Positions 23,956 through 31,201 of a stretch of 50,353 nt of DNA are shown here, piece by piece (position 1 is the stretch's first letter; each line of letters opens with the position of its first letter). The stretch is from Clostridia bacterium (GTDB taxonomy: Bacteria > Bacillota > Clostridia > TANB77 > RGIG9151). The stretch is from contig JAGBIO010000010.1 of the NCBI GenBank assembly GCA_017934955.1, positions 1 to 50,353 on the forward strand. The letters are read 5' to 3'. A program made the translations under genes and the position numbers. The notes beneath the pieces are model-generated. The model made no database searches and was not told where the DNA came from. It was given only the letters and a program-made list of their open reading frames with translations.

Positions 23956-24231
23956 GTGAAACTTATTAATATCGGTTTTGGAAACGTTGTTTCCGCAAGC
24001 AGAGTGGTTGCGGTGGTGAGTCCTGAATCGGCTCCGATTAAAAGAATTATTCAAGAGGCGAGAGATGCAAATATTTTGGTGGATGCCACTTACGGAAGAA
24101 AAACGAGAGCGGTAATTATTGTAGATAGTGGGCATATTATTTTATCAGCGATTCAGCCGGAGACGGTTGCCGGAAGATTGGATGATAAAATTGTTATCAG
24201 CGAAAGCGATGACGAGTTAAGTGATGAATAG
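23956..24231 (+). CDS. remA: RemA/YlzA family regulator (DUF370)
   Basis: 91 residues, with the family signature [25 protein letters not shown] and the basic [21 protein letters not shown]. In Bacillus subtilis RemA is a ring-shaped DNA-binding activator of matrix and osmoprotection genes. It starts at GTG with AGGAGG upstream. In most Firmicutes gmk follows directly; here rpoZ comes next. Confidence 0.94.
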   Translation: MKLINIGFGNVVSASRVVAVVSPESAPIKRIIQEARDANILVDATYGRKTRAVIIVDSGHIILSAIQPETVAGRLDDKIVISESDDELSDE

Positions 24232-24247
24232 AAAGGAAATGGTTTTT

Positions 24248-24457
24248 ATGTTGATTGAACCGGGAATTAATGAATTATTGGAGAAAGCGGACAGCAGATA
24301 TACATTAGTAATCGAGGCTGCTAAAAGAGCGAGACAATTGGCTCAAGGTGCGGAGCCTTTAGTGGAATGCGATTCTAAGAATCCTGTTACGATTGCGACA
24401 CATGAGATTGCAGAAGATAAAGTTACTTATACAAAGACAAAAGTTGGTTTGAAGTAA
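24248..24457 (+). CDS. rpoZ: RNA polymerase omega subunit
   Basis: 69 residues from the ATG at 24248, placed about ten bases after AAAGGA. Earlier in-frame starts overlap remA or lack spacing. The SRYTLVIEAAKRARQLAQG helix is the omega hallmark that latches the beta-prime subunit. The TIATHEIAEDKVTY segment continues the family pattern. It lies 16 bases behind remA, with no gmk between. Confidence 0.93.
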   Translation: MLIEPGINELLEKADSRYTLVIEAAKRARQLAQGAEPLVECDSKNPVTIATHEIAEDKVTYTKTKVGLK

Positions 24458-24469
24458 TAACCTAAACTA

Positions 24470-24519
24470 AAAATACAGCGTTTTATGCAGCTTAATCTTT
24501 GTATGAACCCCTGTATTTT
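24470..24519 (+). ncRNA. Unassigned RNA structure between rpoZ and the kinase gene
   Basis: AAAATACAG (24470-24478) and CTGTATTTT (24511-24519) form a stem that can extend to 11 pairs. The loop of 32 bases contains a further small GC element (GCG..TGCAGC). It may be a processing site, a weak terminator or a leader element. No known riboswitch class was recognised. Confidence 0.35.
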
Positions 24520-24558
24520 AGTCTATTAGCAGTAAAGATTTTAATAAGGGGTGTAGTT

Positions 24559-25164
24559 ATGAGTACAAAAATTGCAATATCAGGTGATTTGGGAAGCGGA
24601 AAAAGTACAATCGGAAGATTGTTTGAAGAAAAGTTTGGGTTTAAGTTTCATTCCGGAGGTTCTATTTTTCGTTCTTTAGCCGGAAAATATAATATGACGC
24701 CGGCAGAATTCAGTAAATATTCGGAAATTCATCCGGAAGTGGATGAAGAGATTGACGGAGAATTAGTAAAGATTTCCGCAAACGATGAAAATATGGCGAT
24801 TGATTCGAGAATGGCTTGGCATTTTGTTCCGGGTTCTTTTAAGTTGCATCTTTTAGTAGAAACGGCGGTAGCGGCAAAGAGAATTATGGATGAAAATCGG
24901 GGTTCGGAGAAGTATCCTACTTTAGAGGATGCCATCAATAAAATTAAGGCGAGAAAAGCGAGTGAAAACAAGCGATATACCGAAAAATACAATGTTAATC
25001 CCGATGACCTTACCAATTATGATTTGGTAGTGGATACGACTTATGCAACACCGGAAGAAATTTGCGATTTGATTGGAAAGTATTTGAGAGAATGGGAAAA
25101 AGGATATGCTTTTCCAAAGATGTGGACGAAAAAGACAGGAGAATGGGAAGCGGTAACTCTTTAA
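24559..25164 (+). CDS. Cytidylate-kinase-like P-loop kinase
   Basis: 201 residues. The N-terminal P-loop ISGDLGSGKST is followed by FHSGGSIFRSLA, the nucleoside-monophosphate binding pattern of the archaeal-type CMP/dCMP kinase (Cytidylate_kin2) group. DSRMAWHFVP resembles the conserved DSR loop, and the basic KIKARKASENKRYTEKY stretch resembles a lid. It should transfer phosphate from ATP to a pyrimidine nucleoside monophosphate; the exact substrate is inferred. The ATG at 24559 has AAGGGG upstream. It sits near the place where guanylate kinase is usually found, but the sequence is not Gmk-like. priA starts 26 bases after it. Confidence 0.8.
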   Translation: MSTKIAISGDLGSGKSTIGRLFEEKFGFKFHSGGSIFRSLAGKYNMTPAEFSKYSEIHPEVDEEIDGELVKISANDENMAIDSRMAWHFVPGSFKLHLLVETAVAAKRIMDENRGSEKYPTLEDAINKIKARKASENKRYTEKYNVNPDDLTNYDLVVDTTYATPEEICDLIGKYLREWEKGYAFPKMWTKKTGEWEAVTL

Positions 25165-25190
25165 TTCCGATGTGAAAAGGAGAGAAAATC

Positions 25191-27179
25191 TTGATTGCAG
25201 AAATTGTTTTAAACAATCCGGCACGTGGGCTTGGAAAAGTTTTTGACTATAAAATCGATGAGAAAAAAAGCGGCACTGTTACAGTCGGACAAATGGTAAC
25301 AGTGCCGTTTGGCGTTGGAAACAGGGAAGAAGTCGGCTTTGTGGTGAAGATAAAGGAGAACAGTGAATTTAAAAGATTAAAGGCGATTACGGAAGCAATA
25401 GATGTTGACTTTGTGTTGGGAGAAAAGGAGTTTGCTTTGGCAAAGTGGATTTCTGAAACATACTATTGTAATTTAGGGGTTGCACTTAATCTTTTTTTTG
25501 TAGATAAAATTAAGGCACGAAAAGAAAAGAAGTTAGAGTTTCCGATAATAAATGATTTTATGCCGACACCGGAACAACAAAAGGCGATTGCTACGTTAAA
25601 TGCTACTTGTGGTGAAGCAGGATTAAAGGAATTTTTGTTGCATGGCGTTACCGGGTCGGGTAAGACGGAAGTATACATACAAGTGATTCGGCATTTTATA
25701 GAAAATGGTTATGGTGCGATTGTTTTGGTACCGGAAATTTCTTTGACACCACAGACGGTAAAACGTTTTGTAGAGCGATTGGGCGATCAAGTGGCGATTT
25801 TTCACAGTCGTTTAAATAAGGGTGAAAAGTATTTAGAGTGGCAGAAGGTGAATTCCGGAAAAGCGAAAGTGGTTGTTGGAGCCCGCTCTGCGTTATTTAC
25901 GCCGGTAAATAATTTGGGTATTGTGATTATTGATGAGGAACATGATTCGAGCTATAAGTCGGGACAGTCGCCGTATTATCATGCAAGAAATGTGGCGGAA
26001 AAGTTGTGTGAATTAAATCATGCGACGTTAGTATTAGGAAGTGCGACGCCGGATATTTCGACGTATTATCGGGCGAAAAGCGGAGATATTTCTTTGATTT
26101 CTTTAAAAGAAAGAACAAATCATCGAGAATTGCCGAAGACGGATATTATTGATATGCGACAGGAACTTGTGGCAGGAAATAAGACAATTTTCAGTCAAAG
26201 GTTATATGAAGAAGTAAAGGCAAATTTGGCGAAGAAAGAACAGACAATATTGTTTTTAAATCGACGCGGTTATTCGACCTTTGTGAGTTGCCGAAAATGT
26301 GGTTTTGTGGCGAAGTGTCGAAATTGCAATATTGCATTGACTTATCACATGGATACCGATAGTTTGAAATGTCATTATTGTGGTGCAAAGTTCCGCAATC
26401 CGACGGTTTGTCCGGTTTGTAAGGAAAAATATATTAAGTATTTCGGAATCGGGACGCAAAAGATTGAAAATGTCGTAAGAAAGATGTTTCCGGAAGCCTC
26501 CGTGATTCGAATGGACTTGGATACGACGACAAAAAAAGATGCTCATGAGCAGATTTTAACGAAGTTTCGGGAGGAAAATATTGATATTTTAATTGGAACG
26601 CAGATGATTGCAAAAGGGCATGATTTCCCGAATGTGACGCTGGTTGGCGTGATGGCGGCGGATACGTCGTTAAATTCCAATGATTTTTATTCGGCAGAAA
26701 GGACCTTTGATTTATTGACGCAGGTCTCCGGACGTGCCGGCAGAGCGGAAAAAAGCGGTCGGGTTATTGTGCAGACTTATGAGAGCGATAACTACAGTAT
26801 TGTTGCTGCGAAAGAACACGATTATGAGAAGTTTTATCAACAGGAGATTCTGTTAAGAGAACAGCTGTTTTATCCGCCGTTTTGCGATATTACTTTAATC
26901 AATATTTCCGGTGAAAATGAGTCAAAAGTGATTGAAGACAGCCGAAGAATTCGTGAGATTTTTGAGGAGTGTTTTAAGGGTAGAGAGGATGTTAAGATAT
27001 TAAAAGAGGTTCCTTCGCCGATTTCCAAGATTAAGAATAAATATCGTTTTCGGATTATTATTAAGAATGATGTGACACGGAAGATAAATGAGGAAGTATA
27101 TGCTTTATTAAACAGCGACAAATTCGATGAGATTGGCAGCGAATTTACCGTTGATTTTGGTCCGATTTCGTTTAATTAG
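25191..27179 (+). CDS. priA: Primosomal replication restart helicase PriA
   Basis: 662 residues, shorter than the usual 720-800, mainly in the N-terminal half. It restarts replication forks by loading the helicase. Walker A HGVTGSGKTEVY begins at 151 and DEEH is at 248-251. The zinc region has paired cysteines (CRKCGFVAKCRNC, CHYCG, CPVC). Helicase motifs V-VI are GTQMIAKGHDFPNVTLVGV and QVSGRAGR. It starts at TTG with AAAAGGAG upstream. A perfect 12-bp inverted repeat lies inside codons 27-39. Downstream, the block is interrupted by a toxin-antitoxin insertion before def. Confidence 0.95.
   Translation: MIAEIVLNNPARGLGKVFDYKIDEKKSGTVTVGQMVTVPFGVGNREEVGFVVKIKENSEFKRLKAITEAIDVDFVLGEKEFALAKWISETYYCNLGVALNLFFVDKIKARKEKKLEFPIINDFMPTPEQQKAIATLNATCGEAGLKEFLLHGVTGSGKTEVYIQVIRHFIENGYGAIVLVPEISLTPQTVKRFVERLGDQVAIFHSRLNKGEKYLEWQKVNSGKAKVVVGARSALFTPVNNLGIVIIDEEHDSSYKSGQSPYYHARNVAEKLCELNHATLVLGSATPDISTYYRAKSGDISLISLKERTNHRELPKTDIIDMRQELVAGNKTIFSQRLYEEVKANLAKKEQTILFLNRRGYSTFVSCRKCGFVAKCRNCNIALTYHMDTDSLKCHYCGAKFRNPTVCPVCKEKYIKYFGIGTQKIENVVRKMFPEASVIRMDLDTTTKKDAHEQILTKFREENIDILIGTQMIAKGHDFPNVTLVGVMAADTSLNSNDFYSAERTFDLLTQVSGRAGRAEKSGRVIVQTYESDNYSIVAAKEHDYEKFYQQEILLREQLFYPPFCDITLINISGENESKVIEDSRRIREIFEECFKGREDVKILKEVPSPISKIKNKYRFRIIIKNDVTRKINEEVYALLNSDKFDEIGSEFTVDFGPISFN
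25271..25307 (+). promoter_or_regulatory. Strong hairpin inside the 5' part of priA
   Basis: CGGCACTGTTAC (25271-25282) and GTAACAGTGCCG (25296-25307) are perfect complements around a 13-base loop and are followed by TTT. The stem is GC-rich for this genome and sits about 80 bases into the coding sequence. Confidence 0.55.
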
Positions 27180-27218
27180 GTTACTTTTATATGGAATGGG
27201 AATAGCGATTTGTACGAT

Positions 27219-27280
27219 ACCGCCTCTTGACTTATATATACATATGAGGTATAATATGTATATATAAGTCAAGAGGCGGT
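27219..27280 (+). promoter_or_regulatory. AbiEi promoter embedded in a perfect 27-bp inverted repeat
   Basis: Arms 27219-27245 and 27254-27280 are perfect complements with an 8-base spacer. TTGACT (27227-27232) lies in the left arm and TATAAT (27250-27255) across the spacer, 17 bases apart. The right arm runs into the ribosome site of the downstream gene. This is the layout of a self-repressing antitoxin promoter; AbiEi proteins are known to bind inverted repeats in their own promoters. Confidence 0.85.
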
Positions 27281-27287
27281 GAGTTTT

Positions 27288-27872
27288 ATGGATAATATCA
27301 AAAAAATAAAAGATATGATAGAAGAAAATGATGGCATTATATATACAAGTCAATTAACAGATAATAAAATGCACAGACAGTATTTAAAAGAACTTGAAAA
27401 CCAAGAATATATAGAAAAAGTTTCGAGAGGCGTATATGCGAAGAAGGGAAAAGAGGTAAATGAATTTTTTTTGTTGCAACAGCGATTTAAGAATGGGATT
27501 TTTTCGCATAATACCGCATTGTATTTTTGGGGACTTACAGATCGAACACCGTTAAAAATAGATATGACTTTTATGGATAATGTGAGAGTAAAAGATGAAA
27601 CAATATTTTCGCATTATCGTAAGCGTGATTTTTATTATTTGGGAATTACAGAGTTAAAATTGGAAGATGGAACAATAGTGAAATTGTATAATCTTGAGAG
27701 AACGATTTGTGATATTATTCGGGACCGGAATAAAGAGGATACACAAATATTCAAAATGGCGTTGAATGGCTATATGAAGCGAAAAGATAAGAATTTACTG
27801 TTGTTATACAGATATGCGAAGATATATGGAATTGAAGGTATTTTAAGACAATATATGGAGGTGCTGGAGTAA
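27288..27872 (+). CDS. AbiEi-type antitoxin/transcriptional repressor without an AbiEii partner
   Basis: 194 residues. The N-terminal winged helix (about 1-55; IIYTSQLTDNKMHRQYLKELENQEYIEKVSRGVY) and the C-terminal AbiEi domain (about 90-194; YYLGITELKLEDGT, YNLERTICDIIRDRN, ALNGYMKRKDKN, YGIEGILRQYMEVL) match the antitoxin of type IV AbiE systems. Normally the gene overlaps abiEii, a nucleotidyltransferase toxin. Here no abiEii follows; a PIN-domain gene with its own promoter does. The ATG at 27288 is chosen over the GTG at 27279 for ribosome spacing. The repeat at its promoter suggests autorepression. The AT-rich locus interrupts the priA-def block, consistent with acquisition. Confidence 0.87.
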   Translation: MDNIKKIKDMIEENDGIIYTSQLTDNKMHRQYLKELENQEYIEKVSRGVYAKKGKEVNEFFLLQQRFKNGIFSHNTALYFWGLTDRTPLKIDMTFMDNVRVKDETIFSHYRKRDFYYLGITELKLEDGTIVKLYNLERTICDIIRDRNKEDTQIFKMALNGYMKRKDKNLLLLYRYAKIYGIEGILRQYMEVLE

Positions 27873-27898
27873 GAAGTATATATAAATACTTGATCTTA

Positions 27899-27926
27899 TT
27901 GAAAAAATGTAATTTTAAGGTATAAT
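27899..27926 (+). promoter_or_regulatory. Promoter of the PIN toxin/antitoxin pair
   Basis: TTGAAA (27899-27904) and TATAAT (27921-27926), spacer 16. It gives the pair independent transcription from the AbiEi gene. Confidence 0.65.
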
Positions 27927-27990
27927 AGTTTTATAGAACAAATTAGTAAGGAAGTTTTATGGTAAAAAAAATATATTGGAGTTGATAGTT

Positions 27991-28467
27991 TTGAAGAAAG
28001 TTCGAGTTTATTTAGATACATCGGTTATCTCTCATTTACAACAAGAAGATGTTCCGGAAAAAGTGGAACAAACAAAAAAGGTATGGGAGATATTACAAAC
28101 CGGAAAATATGAAATTGTAATAAGTGATTTAGTTTTAGCAGAAATAAATGAGTGTAGAGAACCTAAGCGAAGTATGTTAAAAGAATATTTATCAATCATT
28201 AATTATGAAAAAGTTGGAATAACATTAGAAACTGAGGAAATTGCAAATGAAATAATTGCTGAGGGAATATTGGGAGCGAGAAGTTTTGATGATTGTTTGC
28301 ATATAGCTTCAGCAATATTAAGTGATTGTAATATAATTTTATCATGGAATTTTAAACATATGGTGAACATAGATACTATAAATGGAATAAGACGTATAAC
28401 CTTTGCAAAGAGATATAATAATATTGATATATATGCACCGTATGTATTATTAAATGAAAAAGATTAA
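27991..28467 (+). CDS. PIN-domain ribonuclease toxin (VapC-like)
   Basis: 158 residues covering one PIN fold. Acidic positions typical of the nuclease site are visible in VYLDTSVISHL (Asp8), VLAEINE, and RSFDDCLHIASA. The C-terminal ILSWNFKHMVN is a common PIN ending, with NFKHM in place of a final acidic motif. Such proteins cut RNA (often tRNA or rRNA) and are held in check by a small antitoxin. The gene is AT-rich. The TTG at 27991 has GGAG nine bases upstream. A 59-residue partner begins 22 bases after the stop: toxin first, antitoxin second, the reverse of classic vapBC. A truncated homologue lies at 39.8 kb beside a homologous partner. Confidence 0.85.
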   Translation: MKKVRVYLDTSVISHLQQEDVPEKVEQTKKVWEILQTGKYEIVISDLVLAEINECREPKRSMLKEYLSIINYEKVGITLETEEIANEIIAEGILGARSFDDCLHIASAILSDCNIILSWNFKHMVNIDTINGIRRITFAKRYNNIDIYAPYVLLNEKD

Positions 28468-28489
28468 AGATTAAGGAGGGTGACATATA

Positions 28490-28669
28490 ATGACAAAGCC
28501 TGAAATCAGTGAGAATTTTACAATAGAAGATATTCATAAAATAAGAGAATATAATGCAGAAAGAAGAAAAAAATTATCTTTAGAAGAACGATTAAAAGAT
28601 ATAAAAGATAGTGCGGATAAGTGCGAAAAAGACATTGAGATATATCGAAAAAATAAAATGGCAATATAG
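28490..28669 (+). CDS. Small putative antitoxin of the PIN toxin, 59 residues
   Basis: 59 residues, all charged helix: FTIEDIHKIREYNAERRKKL followed by SLEERLKDIKDSADK and a C-terminal IYRKNK. No classic VapB DNA-binding motif (AbrB, RHH) is visible. AAGGAGG lies at good spacing before the ATG. The protein at 39935-40114 has the same length and shares the F-S/T-x-EDI-x-K-x-R-x-YN-x-ER pattern, and it too follows a PIN sequence. The antitoxin role is inferred from gene order and co-occurrence. A strong terminator follows. Confidence 0.72.
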   Translation: MTKPEISENFTIEDIHKIREYNAERRKKLSLEERLKDIKDSADKCEKDIEIYRKNKMAI

Positions 28670-28672
28670 AAT

Positions 28673-28722
28673 AGAAAAAAGCTTCCCTTTTACCTTAATG
28701 AGGTAAAGTGGAAGTTTTTTCT
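28673..28722. terminator. Terminator after the PIN/antitoxin pair
   Basis: A long hairpin (about 28675-28694 with 28701-28720, near-perfect, loop TAATG) bounded by A and T runs. It separates the acquired genes from def. Confidence 0.85.
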
Positions 28723-28828
28723 TTGTAAATTATTTACTAAATTGTAATCGGTTTGCTATAATGAATGTGTATGCGATGATAAGTGATTTAAAAAATTTAT
28801 TTGCAAAGTAGGAATCTTGTAAAATTAT

Positions 28829-28857
28829 TTGCTAAAAATCAAAAAATTTGTTACAAT
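28829..28857 (+). promoter_or_regulatory. def promoter
   Basis: TTGCTA (28829-28834) and TACAAT (28852-28857), spacer 17. It restarts transcription of the housekeeping block after the insertion. Confidence 0.65.
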
Positions 28858-28902
28858 AAAAATGATTATGTATCATATTAAAACTAATAGAGGTGGAAGA
28901 AA

Positions 28903-29346
28903 GTGGCGTTAAGAGAGATACGAATACTTGGGGATGAGATTTTACGAAAGAAATGCCGGAAGGTTGAGAAGATTGATGAAAAAATCTTGGAATTGATTCA
29001 AGATATGAAAGATACGATGTTTGCAAATGACGGAGTTGGAATTGCGGCGCCGCAGGTGGGTGTTTTGAAACGAATTGTGGTCGTGTTAAACGGTAAGAAA
29101 CCGGTTGTTTTAATCAATCCGGTGATTGTTTCAAAAGAAGGTCGTGCGGTGGATTCGGAAGGATGCCTTAGCGTGAGAAAACGGGTTGTGAATGTGGCAA
29201 GACCGACGAAGATTACAGTGACGGCGTTAAATGAGAAGGGAGAAGAAATTACCTTTGAAGCGCAGAATTTTTATGCGAGAGAGATTTGTCACGAAGTGGA
29301 CCATTTGGACGGAATTTTGATTGTTGACCGTGAGGAATGTGAATAA
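28903..29346 (+). CDS. def: Peptide deformylase
   Basis: 147 residues. It removes the formyl group from new N-terminal methionines. The three motifs are complete: GVGIAAPQVG (44-53), EGCLSV with metal-binding Cys88, and HEVDHLDG with His130, Glu131 and His134. It starts at GTG with GAGGTGG upstream. fmt, which supplies formyl-Met-tRNA and usually follows def directly, is absent; rlmN starts 24 bases later. Confidence 0.96.
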   Translation: MALREIRILGDEILRKKCRKVEKIDEKILELIQDMKDTMFANDGVGIAAPQVGVLKRIVVVLNGKKPVVLINPVIVSKEGRAVDSEGCLSVRKRVVNVARPTKITVTALNEKGEEITFEAQNFYAREICHEVDHLDGILIVDREECE

Positions 29347-29370
29347 AGAAAACTTGAAAGGTGAAAAAAT

Positions 29371-30399
29371 ATGAAAAAAAATATCTTTGATTATACTGTG
29401 GATGAATTAACTGACATATATATAAAAGAGTTTAATCAGAAAAAATACAGAGCGGTACAGACTTATAAGTGGGTTTATCAGGAGAATGCGGAAGATTTTT
29501 ATAAAATGAGTGATTTGCCGTTAGAGTTTCGAAAGAATTTAGTAGAGAATTTTGAAATGAACTCTTTAACAAAGGAAGAAGTTCGACTTTCGCCGGACGG
29601 TACGACGAAGTTTTTGTTTAAATTAAAGGATGGCGCTGCGGTAGAGACAGTTTTGATGAAGTATAATTTCGGAAACAGCGTGTGTGTTTCTTCGCAGGTT
29701 GGTTGTCGTATGAAATGCGACTTTTGCGCATCGTCGAAACTTTCTTTTGAGAGAAATTTAACCAGCGGAGAGATTGTAGAACAGATTGTGGCGGCGAGTC
29801 GCCATATCGGAGAGAAGATTTCCAATGTTGTATTTATGGGAATCGGCGAGCCGTTTGATAATTACGATAATGTGATGAGAGCGATTCGTATTTTAAATGA
29901 ACCGCATGGACTGAATATCGGGATTCGCCATATTACGGTTTCGACTTCGGGTTTGGTACCTCAGATTTTGAAATTTGCCGATTCGGGACTTGCTGCAAAT
30001 TTGTCGATTTCGCTTCATGCGACGACGAATGAAGTGAGAGATAAACTGATGCCGGTAAATAAAGCGTATAAGATTGAGACTTTGATGCAGGCTTGTAAAA
30101 AATATATTGAAAAAACAAATCGCCGAATTACCTTTGAGTATGCTTTGATGTATGGCGTAAATGATACCATTCGTGACGCTTGCCGATTGGCGGATTTATT
30201 GAATGGAATGCTTTGTCATGTAAATTTGATTCCGATTAATGCAATTGAGGGCGGAAGCTATACAAGAACGCCGCAAAGTGTTATGATGAATTTTAGAGAT
30301 GCTTTGAATAACCGTGGAATAACGGCAACGGTTCGAAGAGAGCTTGGCAGCGAGATTGATGCGGCTTGCGGACAGTTGAGAAGACAGTATTTCGAATAA
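29371..30399 (+). CDS. rlmN: Dual-specificity 23S rRNA/tRNA adenine-C2 methyltransferase RlmN
   Basis: 342 residues, radical-SAM enzyme methylating A2503 of 23S rRNA and A37 of some tRNAs. The cluster motif CxxxCxxC is Cys112, Cys116, Cys119. VVFMGIGEPFDNYDNV is the GEP-like SAM motif, and Cys333 near the end is the catalytic cysteine of the methyl-transfer pair. N-terminal RlmN-type accessory domain present. Neighbour order def-rlmN-prpC-prkC is as in Firmicutes but without rsmB and fmt. Confidence 0.96.
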   Translation: MKKNIFDYTVDELTDIYIKEFNQKKYRAVQTYKWVYQENAEDFYKMSDLPLEFRKNLVENFEMNSLTKEEVRLSPDGTTKFLFKLKDGAAVETVLMKYNFGNSVCVSSQVGCRMKCDFCASSKLSFERNLTSGEIVEQIVAASRHIGEKISNVVFMGIGEPFDNYDNVMRAIRILNEPHGLNIGIRHITVSTSGLVPQILKFADSGLAANLSISLHATTNEVRDKLMPVNKAYKIETLMQACKKYIEKTNRRITFEYALMYGVNDTIRDACRLADLLNGMLCHVNLIPINAIEGGSYTRTPQSVMMNFRDALNNRGITATVRRELGSEIDAACGQLRRQYFE

Positions 30400-30467
30400 A
30401 ATGAGTAGGATTAATGGACGTTCATACGGATTGAGATAGATAAACAAACCAAAAGAGGAGGTGTGAT

Positions 30468-31193
30468 ATGATTTTTGGTGCATGTAGTCATGTGGGAAAA
30501 GTTCGAAAGGAAAATGAGGACAGTTTTTATATTCCAAGCGAAGGAGATACCGCGAAGTTGTTTTTGATTGCGGATGGAATCGGCGGTCAGAATCATGGAA
30601 AATTGGCATCTATGATGGTAGTAGATTCGATTGTGAAGTTTGTGGTAAGAAATTATTCTGCTTGGGAGAAGAAAGAAACGTTGTTGAATGAGGCGGCGCT
30701 TAGCGCGAATGATTCCATTCGTCGTTTTTCGAAAGAAAGTCCGGAGTTTAACGGAATGGGAACGACGTTGGTATCTATGCTGATGGATGGGCAAGAGGCT
30801 TATATTTCTTATGCGGGAGACAGTCGTTGTTATATGATTCGAAACAATATCATATCACAGTTGACGATTGATAACAGTTATGTGCAATATTTGCTTCAAA
30901 AAGGCGCAATCACGATAGAAGAGGCACAGAATCATCCACAGAGACATTTAATTACGAAAGCGGTTGGTTTGGAAGAAAATTTCTTGCCGGAATACGAAAA
31001 AGTATCGTTGCTTCCGGGGGATATCTTGTTACTATGTACGGATGGGCTTACTGCAATGCTTTCCGATGAGGAAATAATACATATAATACTAAAGAAAAAA
31101 CGGAATATTCAAGGTGCTGCCGAAGAGTTGGTAAAGGCTGCTAATGCAAAGGGTGGTATTGACAATATTACCGCAATTTTAGTGGAGGTGTAG
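30468..31193 (+). CDS. prpC: PP2C-type protein phosphatase
   Basis: 241 residues. PPM-family Ser/Thr phosphatase with metal-binding aspartates in the usual motifs: RKENEDSFY, LIADGIGGQNHGK, SYAGDSRCY, LCTDGLT and GGIDNITAILVEV. It reverses the action of the membrane kinase encoded eight bases downstream and tunes growth, wall synthesis and sporulation. GAGGAGG lies before the ATG. Confidence 0.95.
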   Translation: MIFGACSHVGKVRKENEDSFYIPSEGDTAKLFLIADGIGGQNHGKLASMMVVDSIVKFVVRNYSAWEKKETLLNEAALSANDSIRRFSKESPEFNGMGTTLVSMLMDGQEAYISYAGDSRCYMIRNNIISQLTIDNSYVQYLLQKGAITIEEAQNHPQRHLITKAVGLEENFLPEYEKVSLLPGDILLLCTDGLTAMLSDEEIIHIILKKKRNIQGAAEELVKAANAKGGIDNITAILVEV

Positions 31194-31201
31194 AGTAAAA
31201 G

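Noticed and set aside
24470-24519. Riboswitch in front of the kinase gene
   Set aside because: A stem is present, but no conserved core of a known riboswitch class was recognised, so only an unassigned structure is reported.
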